64,000 nt of DNA from Arthrobacter_E sp044748305 (GCF_044748305.1 NZ_JBIVFT010000007.1:124001-188000); one strand, 5' to 3'. Positions 16,538-27,923 are shown, counted from the stretch's first letter. Numbers and translations are program-made. The notes: a model not told the origin generated them from the letters alone.

Positions 16538-17259
16538 CGACCGGATCCGTTTCCCATGGCGGACAGCGGTGCGGCGGCGGTGTCCGCCACGATGCGCCCG
16601 TCGCTCAGAGTGACGATCCGCCCGCATCGCTCGGCGACCTTGGGGTCATGAGTGACCATGATCAAGGTGCGGCCCTCATGCACCGTGCCGAGCAGGATCT
16701 GGAGGACTTCGGCGGAGGTGGTGGTGTCGAGAGCCCCGGTCGGCTCATCCGCGAAGATCAGGCGGGCTCCGGTGATGTGGGCGCGCGCGATGGCCACGCG
16801 CTGAGCCTGGCCGCCGGACAGCTCACCCAGCCGACGGTCGCCGAGCCCGTTGAGGCCGAGGAAGTCCAGCCACCGTGAGGCTTCGGCTTCCGCCTGTGCC
16901 CGGGGCATTCCATTGAGCATCGAGGCGACCGCGACGTTCTCCAGTGCGGTGAGCTCGTTGAGCAGCAGGCCCTGCTGGAACACGAAACCGAAATCCTGCC
17001 GTCGCAATGCCGCCCGGGCGGCATCAGGCAGGGACTCCAGCTGAACCGTACCGCTCGGGCCGGCATAGCCGACCGAGCCGTTGCTGGGCCTGATGATGCC
17101 GGCAAGGCAGTGCAGCAGGGTGGTCTTACCGGAACCTGACGCACCCATGATCGCAACAGACTCGCCTTGCGTGATCGTCAGGGAGACTCCGTTGAGGGCG
17201 GGCCGTGCTTCCCCCGGGTAGCGGACGGACAGCTCACGTGCGTACAGGATTTCACTCAT
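16534..17259 (-). CDS. ABC transporter ATP-binding protein (LolD/MacB type)
   Basis: A 241-residue ATPase. Walker A GASGSGKT (39-46), Q-loop region FGFVFQQG, signature LSGGQAQR, Walker B LIFADEPTGALD and the H-loop MVTHD are all intact. The D-loop text EPTGALD is characteristic of the LolD/MacB/BceA clade. Overlaps its permease by 4 nt. GGAG lies a few nt before the ATG. Confidence 0.93.
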   Translation of the reverse strand: MSEILYARELSVRYPGEARPALNGVSLTITQGESVAIMGASGSGKTTLLHCLAGIIRPSNGSVGYAGPSGTVQLESLPDAARAALRRQDFGFVFQQGLLLNELTALENVAVASMLNGMPRAQAEAEASRWLDFLGLNGLGDRRLGELSGGQAQRVAIARAHITGARLIFADEPTGALDTTTSAEVLQILLGTVHEGRTLIMVTHDPKVAERCGRIVTLSDGRIVADTAAAPLSAMGNGSGR

Positions 17260-17354
17260 GACTCCAGTCTTGTGGCCTGACGAGCCCAGGACATCGGAGA
17301 CGGAGATGAATCCGGCAGGGGTGGGTCATACCTCGGTAGGAGCCGTTTGGTCGA

Positions 17355-17398
17355 AGGACCGCGCCCGGAGCATGAACCCATGCTCCGGGCGCGGTCCT
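17355..17398 (-). terminator. Hairpin terminator after acs
   Basis: Arms 17355-17374 and 17379-17398 pair perfectly over 20 bp around the loop AACC. It lies just past the acs stop, between acs and the downstream ABC genes on the same strand. No clear T-tract. Confidence 0.8.
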
Positions 17399-17419
17399 CC
17401 GGCATTCGGCGTCGCGGGC

Positions 17420-19390
<1,971 letters not shown>

Positions 19391-19459
19391 CCTGGACCCT
19401 TCTACTTCATCGGTGAGGTGTATTCCACCGACAACCATAGTCGCCTCCACTGACAAAAG

Positions 19460-19475
19460 AGTGTCCCCGGTCACA
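19460..19475. promoter_or_regulatory. Crp/GlxR-like site upstream of acs
   Basis: AGTGTCCCCGGTCACA matches TGTGA-N6-TCACA at 8 of 10 defined positions, about 70 bp before the acs start. Control of acs by Crp/GlxR-type regulators is known in other actinobacteria, and a glxR-type gene is in this window. Confidence 0.45.
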
Positions 19476-19607
19476 GTGCGGACGCGAACGGACAGGATCG
19501 TGCGCCGAACGGTCGAAACCGGCCGGAAAGCCCGCGCCGATGGGACCCGTGCGGGCTAGGCTGGGGGCAAGTCCGCAGCATCACTCCACCGACAGGAGAA
19601 ACCGCAG

Positions 19608-21398
19608 ATGTCCACGCCAGAGTTCAATCCGCAGGGCCAGCCCACCGGTCCTGGGCCTCAGGATCCCGGTCAGAACCCCGGTCAGAATCCTTGGGCGCAG
19701 CAAGCGCAGGGGAACCAGACGCCCTCGTGGCAGGCTGCTCCGCAGCCCGGGGCCGCGCAGCAGCCGGGGGTCTACGGTGGCTGGCCTCAGCATGGCGGAC
19801 CCGCCGGCCATCCGGGCCTCGGTCAGAGTACTCCGCCCAGCGGCGGAAAGGCTTTCCTGGGTCCGTTCACCCTTCGCGATGTGCTGGTCCTGCTCGCCAT
19901 CGTCCTGCTCGTGATCGCGGGCGGCTTCTCGGCCGCTGGGAGCGGGCTGTACTTCCTGAATCTGCAATTGCTGGTGATGAACTTCATCTTCCCCCTGGCC
20001 GTGGCCGCCGGCTTCGTGGTGCGCAGAGTCAGCCCGACGACGAAGATCCGGCTCGGTTCGTTCTCCCTCGATCAGATGGCGTCCGTGCTGGCCTCATTCG
20101 CGCTGCTCAGCCTTGTGGGGCAACTCGGGTACCTGACCTCGAACCTGGCGCGCCTGTATTTCAACGTGGGCGACCTGGTCTTCTCCATCCTTGGAACGGT
20201 CCTGTTGTTCCTCACCACCGTGCTGGCCCGCTTCATCCCCGTCTTCGCCGCCGATTTCACGGGACGTGAGGAGACGGTCGCTCACGTCGTCGCACGCGAC
20301 GGCGTTCCGGCGGCCCGCTCCGCCGCGCCCGGGCAGGCTCCGATGCCCGTGCAGCAGTACCCCAGCACGCCCGGATACGGCTCTGCTCACGGCGCGCCGA
20401 CGTCGTACGCGCCCCAGGGTGCATCTCAGCAGTTCGCGCCCGGCCAGGGCGCCGCTCCGCTTCACGGCGGGCCCGCGCAGGCTGCCGCCACAGGCGCCCC
20501 CGGACAGTCCTGGACCGTTCCCGTTGCTGCTCCGCTCCCGTCCGGTTCTTTTGATGCAGGTCAGCCGGGCGACAGCGGGCCGGTTCCGGCCACTGAGAGT
20601 GCCGCGCCGCAGCCCTCGTCCGTCACCCCCGCCGCCCAGGAGACGGCGGTTCCCGGAACTGCGGCGGAGGAGGGACTGGTGTCGGCGGTTCCCGGTGCGG
20701 AGACCCCGGTCCATTCCGGGTCGGACGCCCGGGAAGAGACAGCGGACGAGAGGCCCGAGACCCCTGAGCGGACGGACGGCGAGAAGCCGGAGAGCCCGGA
20801 CGCGGCGGTCTCCGAGCACACGACCGTCGGGGACACACCTGTCGATGAGGCCGGTACCGACGACCTGAACGCTGCGGCGCCGGACGCCGGGACGGACGAG
20901 GTGGACGGGCTGCTTGAGGAAGCCGAGTCCCACATCGCCCAGGCCCCTGAGCTCCCGGAGCCGGTTCTCGGTGAGCCCACGCTCAGCGAGGACTCTTTGG
21001 ATGAGCCCACCGCGACCGAACTGGAGGAGGACCCGGACGACGTCACGGTCTTGCGCAGCGCCTTGCTTGCGGAGCTGAACCAGGACGACGTCGCGCAGAA
21101 GGACGCCGGGCCTGCCCAGCAGCCCGGACGCCACAGCGCTCCCGACGACGCTGCTGCCCAGAGCCAGAGCCAGAGCCAGAGCGACAGCACTCAGCCGCAG
21201 ACCCAGCAGGCCTTCTGGTTCGCTGTGCCGGACCGCCGCCCCGTGGTGGACGAACGCACGGGTGCGCCGGTGTTCGACGCCTTGCCGGGCAAGTGGATCC
21301 TTGCTCTGCAGGAAGGCCCGCACGGCCTCGTGGTCCAGAACGAGGACGGCAGGATCGGTCTGCTGCAGGACATCCGGAACATCGAACGGGGCTCCTGA
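19608..21398 (+). CDS. Proline/glutamine-rich membrane protein, function unknown
   Basis: A 596-residue protein I cannot assign. The first 80 residues are rich in Pro, Gln and Gly. Four membrane segments follow (about residues 86-108, 112-136, 150-172 and 188-212). Then comes a 300-residue low-complexity acidic Ala/Pro/Glu/Ser tail with a QSQSQSQSD run. The last 60 residues form a conserved-looking domain (FWFAVPDRRPV to GLLQDIRNIERGS). AGGAG precedes the ATG by 8 nt, and TAGGCT at about 19557 may be its -10. It ends 5 nt before nth, so the two may be co-transcribed. Confidence 0.8.
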   Translation: MSTPEFNPQGQPTGPGPQDPGQNPGQNPWAQQAQGNQTPSWQAAPQPGAAQQPGVYGGWPQHGGPAGHPGLGQSTPPSGGKAFLGPFTLRDVLVLLAIVLLVIAGGFSAAGSGLYFLNLQLLVMNFIFPLAVAAGFVVRRVSPTTKIRLGSFSLDQMASVLASFALLSLVGQLGYLTSNLARLYFNVGDLVFSILGTVLLFLTTVLARFIPVFAADFTGREETVAHVVARDGVPAARSAAPGQAPMPVQQYPSTPGYGSAHGAPTSYAPQGASQQFAPGQGAAPLHGGPAQAAATGAPGQSWTVPVAAPLPSGSFDAGQPGDSGPVPATESAAPQPSSVTPAAQETAVPGTAAEEGLVSAVPGAETPVHSGSDAREETADERPETPERTDGEKPESPDAAVSEHTTVGDTPVDEAGTDDLNAAAPDAGTDEVDGLLEEAESHIAQAPELPEPVLGEPTLSEDSLDEPTATELEEDPDDVTVLRSALLAELNQDDVAQKDAGPAQQPGRHSAPDDAAAQSQSQSQSDSTQPQTQQAFWFAVPDRRPVVDERTGAPVFDALPGKWILALQEGPHGLVVQNEDGRIGLLQDIRNIERGS

Positions 21399-21403
21399 AC
21401 ACC

Positions 21404-22225
21404 ATGACCCAGAAGCCTTCCGGGGATGCCGCGGAGAGCCTGCTCGCGAAGAAGCGCCGGGCACGGAAGATCAACAAGGTGCTGGGGGAGTTCTACCCCT
21501 ACGCTCACCCTGAACTCGACTTCCGCGACCCCTTCGAGCTGCTCGTGGCGACGGTGCTCTCCGCTCAGACCACCGACGTGCGGGTCAACCAGATCACCCC
21601 GGCGCTCTTCGCCCGCTACCCCGGGCCTCTCGAGATGGCACAGGCCGAGCTTCCCGACCTCGAGACGTTCATCCAGCCCACGGGGTTCTTCCGCGCCAAG
21701 GCGAAGAACCTCGTGGCCCTGGCGACCCGTCTGGTCGATCATTACGACGGCACGGTCCCGGCCTCGGTCGACGAACTCGTGACGCTGGCCGGAGTGGGAC
21801 GCAAGACCGCGAATGTCGTCCTGGGAAATGCCTTCGGGATTCCCGGCATCACCGTCGACACCCACTTCGGACGGCTGGCCCGGCGCTTCGAATGGACCGG
21901 TTCGGATGATCCGGTGGTGGTCGAGCGCGAAGTCGGCGAGCTGGTCGAGCGTAAGGAATGGACGATGCTCTCGCACCGGGTGGTGTTCCACGGCCGCAGG
22001 GTGTGTCATTCGCGCAAACCGGCGTGCGGCGCGTGTGTCGTGGCGCAGTGGTGCCCTTCCTACGGGATGGGCGAGACGGACCCGGTCAAAGCCGCGAAGC
22101 TGCTCAAGTACGAGCTGGCCCCTGGGCAGGAGGCGCTGCGTGAGGCCTATCTTGCGCAGACTGAGAATGCAGCGGACATCCGGATGGCCTCCCAACGCGC
22201 GCTCGCGAGCGGCGGACGTCCGTGA
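21404..22225 (+). CDS. nth: Endonuclease III
   Basis: Base-excision-repair DNA glycosylase/AP lyase for oxidised pyrimidines, 273 residues. The helix-hairpin-helix LAGVGRKTANVVL carries the catalytic Lys and ITVDTHFGRLARR the catalytic Asp. The [4Fe-4S] cluster motif C-x6-C-x2-C-x5-C is intact (CHSRKPACGACVVAQWC). It carries a longer C-terminal tail than E. coli Nth. The ATG at 21404 follows the upstream stop by 5 nt. Confidence 0.97.
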   Translation: MTQKPSGDAAESLLAKKRRARKINKVLGEFYPYAHPELDFRDPFELLVATVLSAQTTDVRVNQITPALFARYPGPLEMAQAELPDLETFIQPTGFFRAKAKNLVALATRLVDHYDGTVPASVDELVTLAGVGRKTANVVLGNAFGIPGITVDTHFGRLARRFEWTGSDDPVVVEREVGELVERKEWTMLSHRVVFHGRRVCHSRKPACGACVVAQWCPSYGMGETDPVKAAKLLKYELAPGQEALREAYLAQTENAADIRMASQRALASGGRP

Positions 22226-22902
22226 GCGCGCTCCGGGATCTCCGGGGCTATCCGGACCGGGCCGGGGCCGCACTCGCCGATGAGCTGGCCGGCCGGTGGA
22301 ACCAGACGTTGACCGCGCCGGAGACGGCGAAGGACGCCGCGGTCCTCATGTTGTTCGCCGCCGCGCCAGGGCATGGAGGGGCGGACCCGGAGCAGCTTCG
22401 TCCGGAGCAGCTGGATCTCCTATTGCTGCAGCGCGCGACGACGCTCGGCAGCCATGCGGGCGAGGTCGCCTTCCCGGGCGGCAAGCTGGAGCCCGGAGAC
22501 GCCGATGAGGCTGCGGCCGCGCTGCGTGAGGCGGTGGAGGAGACAGGGCTGGACCCGTCCGGCGTCGAGATCGTGGGAGCGCTGCCGGTGCACCCTCTCC
22601 CGTACAGCAATTTCATGGTCACGCCAGTGCTCGCGTGGTGGAAGACCACGAGTCCGGTGTACGTGGTGGATTGGCGTGAGTCGGCCGAGGTGTTCCGGAT
22701 TCCGGTGCGCGAGCTGCTGGATCCCCGGCACCGCGTCACCGCCAGTCTGCGCCGTGCCGGGCTGGTGTTCGAGTCTCCGGCCTTCCTGGTCCGGGGCGTG
22801 TTCATCTGGGGGTTCACGGGAAAACTGCTCGACGAGACCTTCCACTACCTGGGCTGGGCCCCCGAATGGGACCCGGAACGGAAACATCACTTCACGCTGT
22901 GA
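22222..22902 (+). CDS. NUDIX hydrolase, CoA-pyrophosphatase (NudL) type
   Basis: A 226-residue NUDIX protein. The UPF0035/NudL motif is seen as LLLLQRATTLGSHAGEVAFPGG, continuous with NUDIX box residues LREAVEETGL. NudL-type enzymes cleave CoA and acyl-CoAs to 3',5'-ADP and phosphopantetheine. Start is GTG overlapping the nth stop (GTGA), hence coupled translation. An nth-NUDIX-marP order is known in mycobacteria; here marP has moved 18 kb away. Confidence 0.9.
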   Translation: MSALRDLRGYPDRAGAALADELAGRWNQTLTAPETAKDAAVLMLFAAAPGHGGADPEQLRPEQLDLLLLQRATTLGSHAGEVAFPGGKLEPGDADEAAAALREAVEETGLDPSGVEIVGALPVHPLPYSNFMVTPVLAWWKTTSPVYVVDWRESAEVFRIPVRELLDPRHRVTASLRRAGLVFESPAFLVRGVFIWGFTGKLLDETFHYLGWAPEWDPERKHHFTL

Positions 22903-22947
22903 GGGGCAGGGTCATGCTGGCCCGGTTCCGCTGACATAGCCGGGGGC

Positions 22948-24642
22948 TCACTTGGCCTGGTCGTACGAATCGACGACGGCGACCGTCAGGGGGAAATCGA
23001 CCGGGGCCTTCCCGAAGAGCAGCCGTCCGGCCTCACGAGCCGCTTCCTCGACCGCTGCGACGCACCGGGGAATCAACTCGGCAGGTGCATGGATCATGAT
23101 CTCGTCGTGAAGGAAGAACACCAGCTCCGCCGGGCCGGTGGGAGGAAACACGGTCTCTTCGTGGCCCTCGGGCGCCTCGAAGGCCGCGATCCGCGATCTG
23201 ATGCCGGCCAGCCAGCACTCCGCCCATTCCGCCGCAGTGCCCTGAACGATGAAGTTCCGGGTGAATCGGCCGCGGGAGCGGGCCCAGGCGTCCGCGCGGC
23301 GCTGCTCCTCCTGGCTTTGAGTCCGTTGGGCGGCGTCCCATTCGGGGCCGGGTGGCGGGGTGGAACGGCCGAGCCACGTGGAGACGCTTTCGCCGCGTTC
23401 GCCCTGGCGTGCGGCGTCCTCCACCAGCGCGATGGCCCGGGGGTAGAGCTTGCGCAGCTGGGGCATGAGCCGGGCCGATTCGCCTGTCGTAGCGCCGTAC
23501 ATGGCACCCAGCAGTGCCACCTTCGCGGACGAGCGGCTGCCGCCGAAGCCGGCGTCGGCGATCTCCGCATAGAGGTCCTGTTCACGAGCGGCCGCGGCCA
23601 TACCGGCGTCGCCGGACATCGCCGCCAGAATCCTGGGCTCCACCTGGGATGCATCGGCCACAAGAAGCTTGTACCCCGGCAACGCCCTGGCAGCCCGCCG
23701 GACGGTCCGGGGGATCTGCAGCGCTCCGCCACCCCGTGAGGCCCAGCGCCCGGTGACGACTCCTCCGACGACGTAGTCGGGCCGGAAACGCCCGTTGCGG
23801 ATCCAGGCCTCCAGCCAGGCCCAGCCGTTGGCTGTGTAGAGCCGGGCGAGTTTCTTGTATTCCAGCAGTGGGGCGATGGCCGGGTGGTTGAACGACTGGA
23901 GTTCCCACTGACGGGTGGTGCGTACCTCGATACCGTTGCGGTGCAGGGCCTTCAGCAGATCCTGCGGCGAGTCCGGATTGAGCTGCGGGGCGCGGAGTTC
24001 GGCGCGCAGCTGCTGTGCGAGCTCCTCCATCCTGGCGGGAGGGCGGCCCGGGGCCGGTTCCGGGCCGAGCGCATCGCTGAGGAGTTCCCGGTGCACCTGT
24101 GGATCCCAGGGGACGCCGAGCGACTGCATCTCCGCCGCCACGAGCGACGCGGCGGACTCGGCGGCGAGCAGAAGCCGCAGCCGCACGGGAGCGCGGGAGG
24201 ACTGGACCGCGTCCAGCTGCGCGGCGAATTCCGCCCGGATCTCGCCGGCCGTTCGTCGATGCCGGGGCGCTTCGAAGAGGCTCTCCTGCAGATCTTCGAG
24301 CGGAGTGTCCTCGGTGACCGGGTACGCGGGGGAACCGGTCAGTTCCGTGGCGAGTGCCGCATAGCTGCTGTCCTGCACCAGTTGGGAGAACCGGAGGATC
24401 GTCCGGGCCAGGGTCACGTCATGGCATCGTCCCAGCCGGACCCCGGCCGCGAGGAGCGGCGGGTACATCTCAGAGCTGCTGTCCCATACCCACCGGGGCT
24501 GTTCCGTGGCCTCCAGATCCGAGACCTCCTTCGGCAGCGCGGCCCGTGACAGCTGCCAAGGTTCTCCGAGCGGGACTCCTGAGGCGTCGAGACGCGCCAG
24601 ATGGACGGTACCGTCGTCCCCGGACGCCAACAGGATGTGCAT
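22948..24642 (-). CDS. Family A DNA polymerase (PolA-like, without the 5' nuclease)
   Basis: A 564-residue PolA-like protein. Motif A (LLVADASQVEPRILAAMSGD), motif B (SSAKVALLGAMYGATTG) and motif C (FFLHDEIMIH) are all present, so polymerase activity is plausible. The N-terminal part keeps the general 3'-5' exonuclease-like layout, but I see no DxE catalytic motif, so proofreading is doubtful. Actinobacteria often carry such a second PolA-like gene, annotated as a bifunctional exonuclease/polymerase. Convergent with the NudL-type gene and divergent from the Tad operon. Confidence 0.88.
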   Translation of the reverse strand: MHILLASGDDGTVHLARLDASGVPLGEPWQLSRAALPKEVSDLEATEQPRWVWDSSSEMYPPLLAAGVRLGRCHDVTLARTILRFSQLVQDSSYAALATELTGSPAYPVTEDTPLEDLQESLFEAPRHRRTAGEIRAEFAAQLDAVQSSRAPVRLRLLLAAESAASLVAAEMQSLGVPWDPQVHRELLSDALGPEPAPGRPPARMEELAQQLRAELRAPQLNPDSPQDLLKALHRNGIEVRTTRQWELQSFNHPAIAPLLEYKKLARLYTANGWAWLEAWIRNGRFRPDYVVGGVVTGRWASRGGGALQIPRTVRRAARALPGYKLLVADASQVEPRILAAMSGDAGMAAAAREQDLYAEIADAGFGGSRSSAKVALLGAMYGATTGESARLMPQLRKLYPRAIALVEDAARQGERGESVSTWLGRSTPPPGPEWDAAQRTQSQEEQRRADAWARSRGRFTRNFIVQGTAAEWAECWLAGIRSRIAAFEAPEGHEETVFPPTGPAELVFFLHDEIMIHAPAELIPRCVAAVEEAAREAGRLLFGKAPVDFPLTVAVVDSYDQAK

Positions 24643-24769
24643 TCGTCCATTCTCCTGTGTCCGGCCGACAGAAAAGACATTGAGCCGCCGTGGAATGCCC
24701 GCAGTTCAGTTGTCCACATAGCCACCTCCAGGCGATCCATGACCCCTCTGCCCGCCGCAGGCTGTTCTC

Positions 24770-25855
24770 ATGAACGGTCACACGGCGGCACACCCGGACC
24801 AGCACGAGCCACCCCGGCACTGGGTCTCGGCGGCACGCGAACCATTTCTGCTGGTCACGGCGCGGGAACCGCTGAAGGACGCGGCACTGACGGCGGCCGC
24901 GGCCGCCGGCGTGGAGCTCGTGGTGGTACCGACCCCGGAGGAGGCCTTGCCCCGGTGGGACCGTGCCCAAGCGGTGATCGTGGGCGCGGACGTCCGGCAT
25001 CTGCCGGCCCGGCGCCGAGGGGTGGACGCACTGCTCGGCACTGACGAGGACGAGGTCTTGTGGGCCCGTGCCGCGCAATGGGGCGTCGAGCGGGTGGCGG
25101 TCCTCCCTGCTGCGCTCGCGTGGCTCGCCGAGTTCTTCGGCGGCATGGGCTCTGCACACGACGGCGGCCAGATCGCCGGGGTATGGGGTCCTGTGGGAGG
25201 GGCGGGAACATCGACGCTGGCCTCCTGGCTCGCCTTGCACGCGGCGGAATCCGGCCGGGGCACGCTCCTGGTGAACACGTCCCCCTGGGATTCGGGGCTG
25301 GTCCATATGCTCTCGGACCGGTCACTCGACGGCCTGGGGTGGGATGACCTGCATCCCGCTTCCGGCGCCATCAGCTCGGAACGGCTGGCAGAAGCTCTTC
25401 CTCGCGTAGCCGGGTTCTCCGTGCTCAGCTGGTCGGCGGAAGGTGGCCGGCAGCCGGAAGGGCTGCCTGAACTGCGTGTTCTGGACGCGGCACGGAAGGC
25501 CTTTGACCTCGTGGTGCTGGACATCGGCAGCGGCAGCCTCCCTGTCGTCGGGCGTTGGTGTGATTCCCTGACGATCTGCTCACCGCTGTCCCTGAACGCC
25601 ATGGCGCGGGCTTCGCGAGGACTCGGCGGCCAATCGCTGCCCTCTGCACATCTGGTGGCCCGTTGCCCCGCGCATCAGTCGGCGGAGGCCGAGGAGCTGG
25701 CCACGAGGCTCGGCCTTGAATTTCGGGGCGTTCTTCCGACCATCCGGGGTACCGCCCGATCGGCCGACGAAGGCAGGCTGCTCTCCACCGGCCGGTCACG
25801 GAAGGTCCGACAGGTGGCGCGCGGAGTCCTCCTCGCCCTCGGTGCCGTGGCATGA
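24770..25855 (+). CDS. CpaE-like / Ssd-like MinD-family protein of the Tad cluster
   Basis: A 361-residue protein like actinobacterial Rv3660c (Ssd). An N-terminal receiver-like region of about 120 residues precedes a ParA/MinD-type ATPase fold. The deviant Walker A position reads GPVGGAGTSTLA: the lysines expected in GKGGxGKT are absent, so ATP binding is likely altered. LVVLDIGSG fits the Walker B position. CpaE proteins localise Tad pilus machinery at poles. It begins the operon and overlaps tadA by 4 nt. Confidence 0.85.
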   Translation: MNGHTAAHPDQHEPPRHWVSAAREPFLLVTAREPLKDAALTAAAAAGVELVVVPTPEEALPRWDRAQAVIVGADVRHLPARRRGVDALLGTDEDEVLWARAAQWGVERVAVLPAALAWLAEFFGGMGSAHDGGQIAGVWGPVGGAGTSTLASWLALHAAESGRGTLLVNTSPWDSGLVHMLSDRSLDGLGWDDLHPASGAISSERLAEALPRVAGFSVLSWSAEGGRQPEGLPELRVLDAARKAFDLVVLDIGSGSLPVVGRWCDSLTICSPLSLNAMARASRGLGGQSLPSAHLVARCPAHQSAEAEELATRLGLEFRGVLPTIRGTARSADEGRLLSTGRSRKVRQVARGVLLALGAVA

Positions 25856-27153
25856 AGAACCGGACGGCGACCGGCGGCCGACCGGGAGCTCCGATGCCTG
25901 CGGATGCGTTGCCCGCCGCCACCCGACGGGAACTCAGAAAGAGGGGTCCGGACCACGGGGTCTCGCTGCCTGCCGGAATGAGTCTCGCCGGACGGGCCGT
26001 CGACGAGGGAGTCCTCGAATCGGTCCGGCGGGACATCCTTCAGGATGCGGGACCTGTGACGGCACGACGGGTCGTGGCCGCAGTGAATTCGACCGGGCGA
26101 TTCCTCGGTCCGTCCGTCGCTCTGGCCGCCGCCGAGATGATCAACGCGGAACTGAAAGGACTCGGGCCGCTCCAGCCCTTGGCTGACCACCCCGGTACCA
26201 CGGACATCTTCGTCAACGGGCCGCAGGATGTCTGGCTGGATCGCGGTGAAGGGCTGGAACGCTGTCCGGTGTCACTCGGCTCCGAGGAACAGCTTCGGGC
26301 CTTGGCCCAGCGGCTGGTGTCCGCAGGTGGCCGGAGACTGGACGACAGCAACCCGTGCGTCGACGTGCGGCTCAACGGCGGCTATCGGGTACATGCAGTG
26401 ATTCCGCCTCTCTCGCCCTCGGGAACAGTGCTCTCGATCAGAATCCGCAGGGCACGGCCCTTCACCCTGGACGAGATGCAGGCAGCGGGCATGTTCGGCG
26501 AGAATGTCGCGGCCTTGCTACGGCTCCTCGTGGAGCGGCGGCTGAATTTTCTGGTCAGCGGAGCCACGGGGTCGGGTAAGACCACGATGCTTTCGACGTT
26601 ACTGGGCCTCGTCGACCCCGCCGAGCGTTTGGTGCTGGTGGAGGATGCCGCCGAACTGAATCCTCCGCATCCTCACGCGATCGCCTTGGAAGCACGGCAC
26701 GGCAACACCGAGGGCAAGGGGGAGATCGACTTGCGCGAGCTGGTGCGGCAATCCTTGCGGATGCGCCCGGATCGGTTGGTGGTCGGCGAATGCCGTGGAG
26801 CAGAAGTGCGAGAGCTGCTCATGGCGCTCAATACCGGGCACAGCGGGGCGGGCACACTGCACGCCAACTCGGCAGCCGATGTGCCTGCCCGGCTGGAAGC
26901 TCTGTGCGCCCTGGCCGGACTGGGGCCGGAGGCAGCAAGAGCCCAAGTGGCCAGCGCGGTGGATGTCGTGATTCACGTGGTCCGAACCCAGCACGGCCGG
27001 AAGCTCGCAGAGCTGAGTGTGGTCGAGGCGAGGGCAGGCCGCCTGACGGTGGTTCCGGCCGTCGGAGGTTCCGGGGAGAATCCACAGCCGGGCCCCGCCT
27101 GGGACCGGCTTCGCGAGAAGCTCGGCGGGGAGGCCACGCCATGGTCCTCATAA
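25852..27153 (+). CDS. tadA: TadA/CpaF-family secretion ATPase
   Basis: Hexameric ATPase that powers Tad/Flp pilus assembly, 433 residues. Walker A is GATGSGKTT with Lys243. The Asp box, Walker B LRMRPDRLVVGECRGAE and His box NTGHSGAGTLHANSA are all intact. The N-terminal domain includes DIFVNGPQDVWLDRG. Overlaps the CpaE-like gene by 4 nt and the TadB gene by 13 nt. Confidence 0.95.
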   Translation: MKNRTATGGRPGAPMPADALPAATRRELRKRGPDHGVSLPAGMSLAGRAVDEGVLESVRRDILQDAGPVTARRVVAAVNSTGRFLGPSVALAAAEMINAELKGLGPLQPLADHPGTTDIFVNGPQDVWLDRGEGLERCPVSLGSEEQLRALAQRLVSAGGRRLDDSNPCVDVRLNGGYRVHAVIPPLSPSGTVLSIRIRRARPFTLDEMQAAGMFGENVAALLRLLVERRLNFLVSGATGSGKTTMLSTLLGLVDPAERLVLVEDAAELNPPHPHAIALEARHGNTEGKGEIDLRELVRQSLRMRPDRLVVGECRGAEVRELLMALNTGHSGAGTLHANSAADVPARLEALCALAGLGPEAARAQVASAVDVVIHVVRTQHGRKLAELSVVEARAGRLTVVPAVGGSGENPQPGPAWDRLREKLGGEATPWSS

Positions 27154-27923
27154 GTCTTTTCCTCTTTCCGGGGCTGATGCTCCTGTTCGGTGCCGGAACC
27201 GCCTGGTGGCATCGGATTCCAGGGCGTCACCAGCCTGGAAATGATCCGGAACCGTTTCCCGGACGGTACCCGCACACCGGTCTGCCGGGCCGTGCACGTG
27301 GCCGTCGTTTGGACCGTTCAGCCGTTCTTGAGGCGATGGCAGAGTCGGTCGGGCATCTGGCCGCGCTTCTCCACAGTGGTGGCCGGGCCGGGCACGTCTG
27401 GGGAGAGCTGCTGCGATTCCACGATTCGCGTGCGAGGAGTTCGGGTCCCGGCTCACAGCACGCCCGTGCGGTTCTCGCCTCAGCGGCGCACGCCGCGGAA
27501 CTGGGCGCGAGCCCCGCGCTGGCGATCCGCAAGGAACTCGCGTCCTGGCCGGTCTCAGCCGACAGTGCGGTCCGCGTCGCGAGGGAGTGCTGGGAACGAG
27601 TGGCATTGGCCGTCCGTAGCAGCGAACTCAGCGGGTGTCCTTTGGCGTCACTGCTGTCCCGTCTCGCCCTGGACCTGGAGCAGTCCGCGGACGCTGAAGC
27701 GGCGCGACAGAGCGCGCTCGCAGGCCCTCGGGCCAGCGTGGCCCTGCTGTCCTGGCTGCCGTTCCTCGGTGGCGGCCTGGGGTTGCTGCTGGGCGTGGAT
27801 CCAGTGGATGTCCTTCTGGGTTCTCCGCTCGGAGTGCCCGTCCTGGTGCTGGGTCTGCTTTTCTGGGTCCTCGGCCGGTTCTGGTCCCGGAGGCTCGTGG
27901 CCGGAGCCGAGGGCATCCGATGA
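27141..27923 (+). CDS. tadB: TadB-like type II/IV secretion membrane protein
   Basis: A 260-residue GspF-family platform protein of the Tad machine. An N-terminal membrane segment (about 4-20), a cytoplasmic helical T2SSF domain and two C-terminal membrane segments (about 205-255) are seen. The ATG at 27141 follows GGGGAGG by 7 nt and lies inside the end of tadA in another frame, so a frame starting far upstream is rejected. Confidence 0.87.
   Translation: MVLISLFLFPGLMLLFGAGTAWWHRIPGRHQPGNDPEPFPGRYPHTGLPGRARGRRLDRSAVLEAMAESVGHLAALLHSGGRAGHVWGELLRFHDSRARSSGPGSQHARAVLASAAHAAELGASPALAIRKELASWPVSADSAVRVARECWERVALAVRSSELSGCPLASLLSRLALDLEQSADAEAARQSALAGPRASVALLSWLPFLGGGLGLLLGVDPVDVLLGSPLGVPVLVLGLLFWVLGRFWSRRLVAGAEGIR

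Noticed and set aside
15041..16651. 536-codon plus-strand frame opposite the FtsX-type permease
   Set aside because: Extremely His/Asp/Gly/Gln-rich product with no domain; antisense shadow of a clear membrane protein gene.
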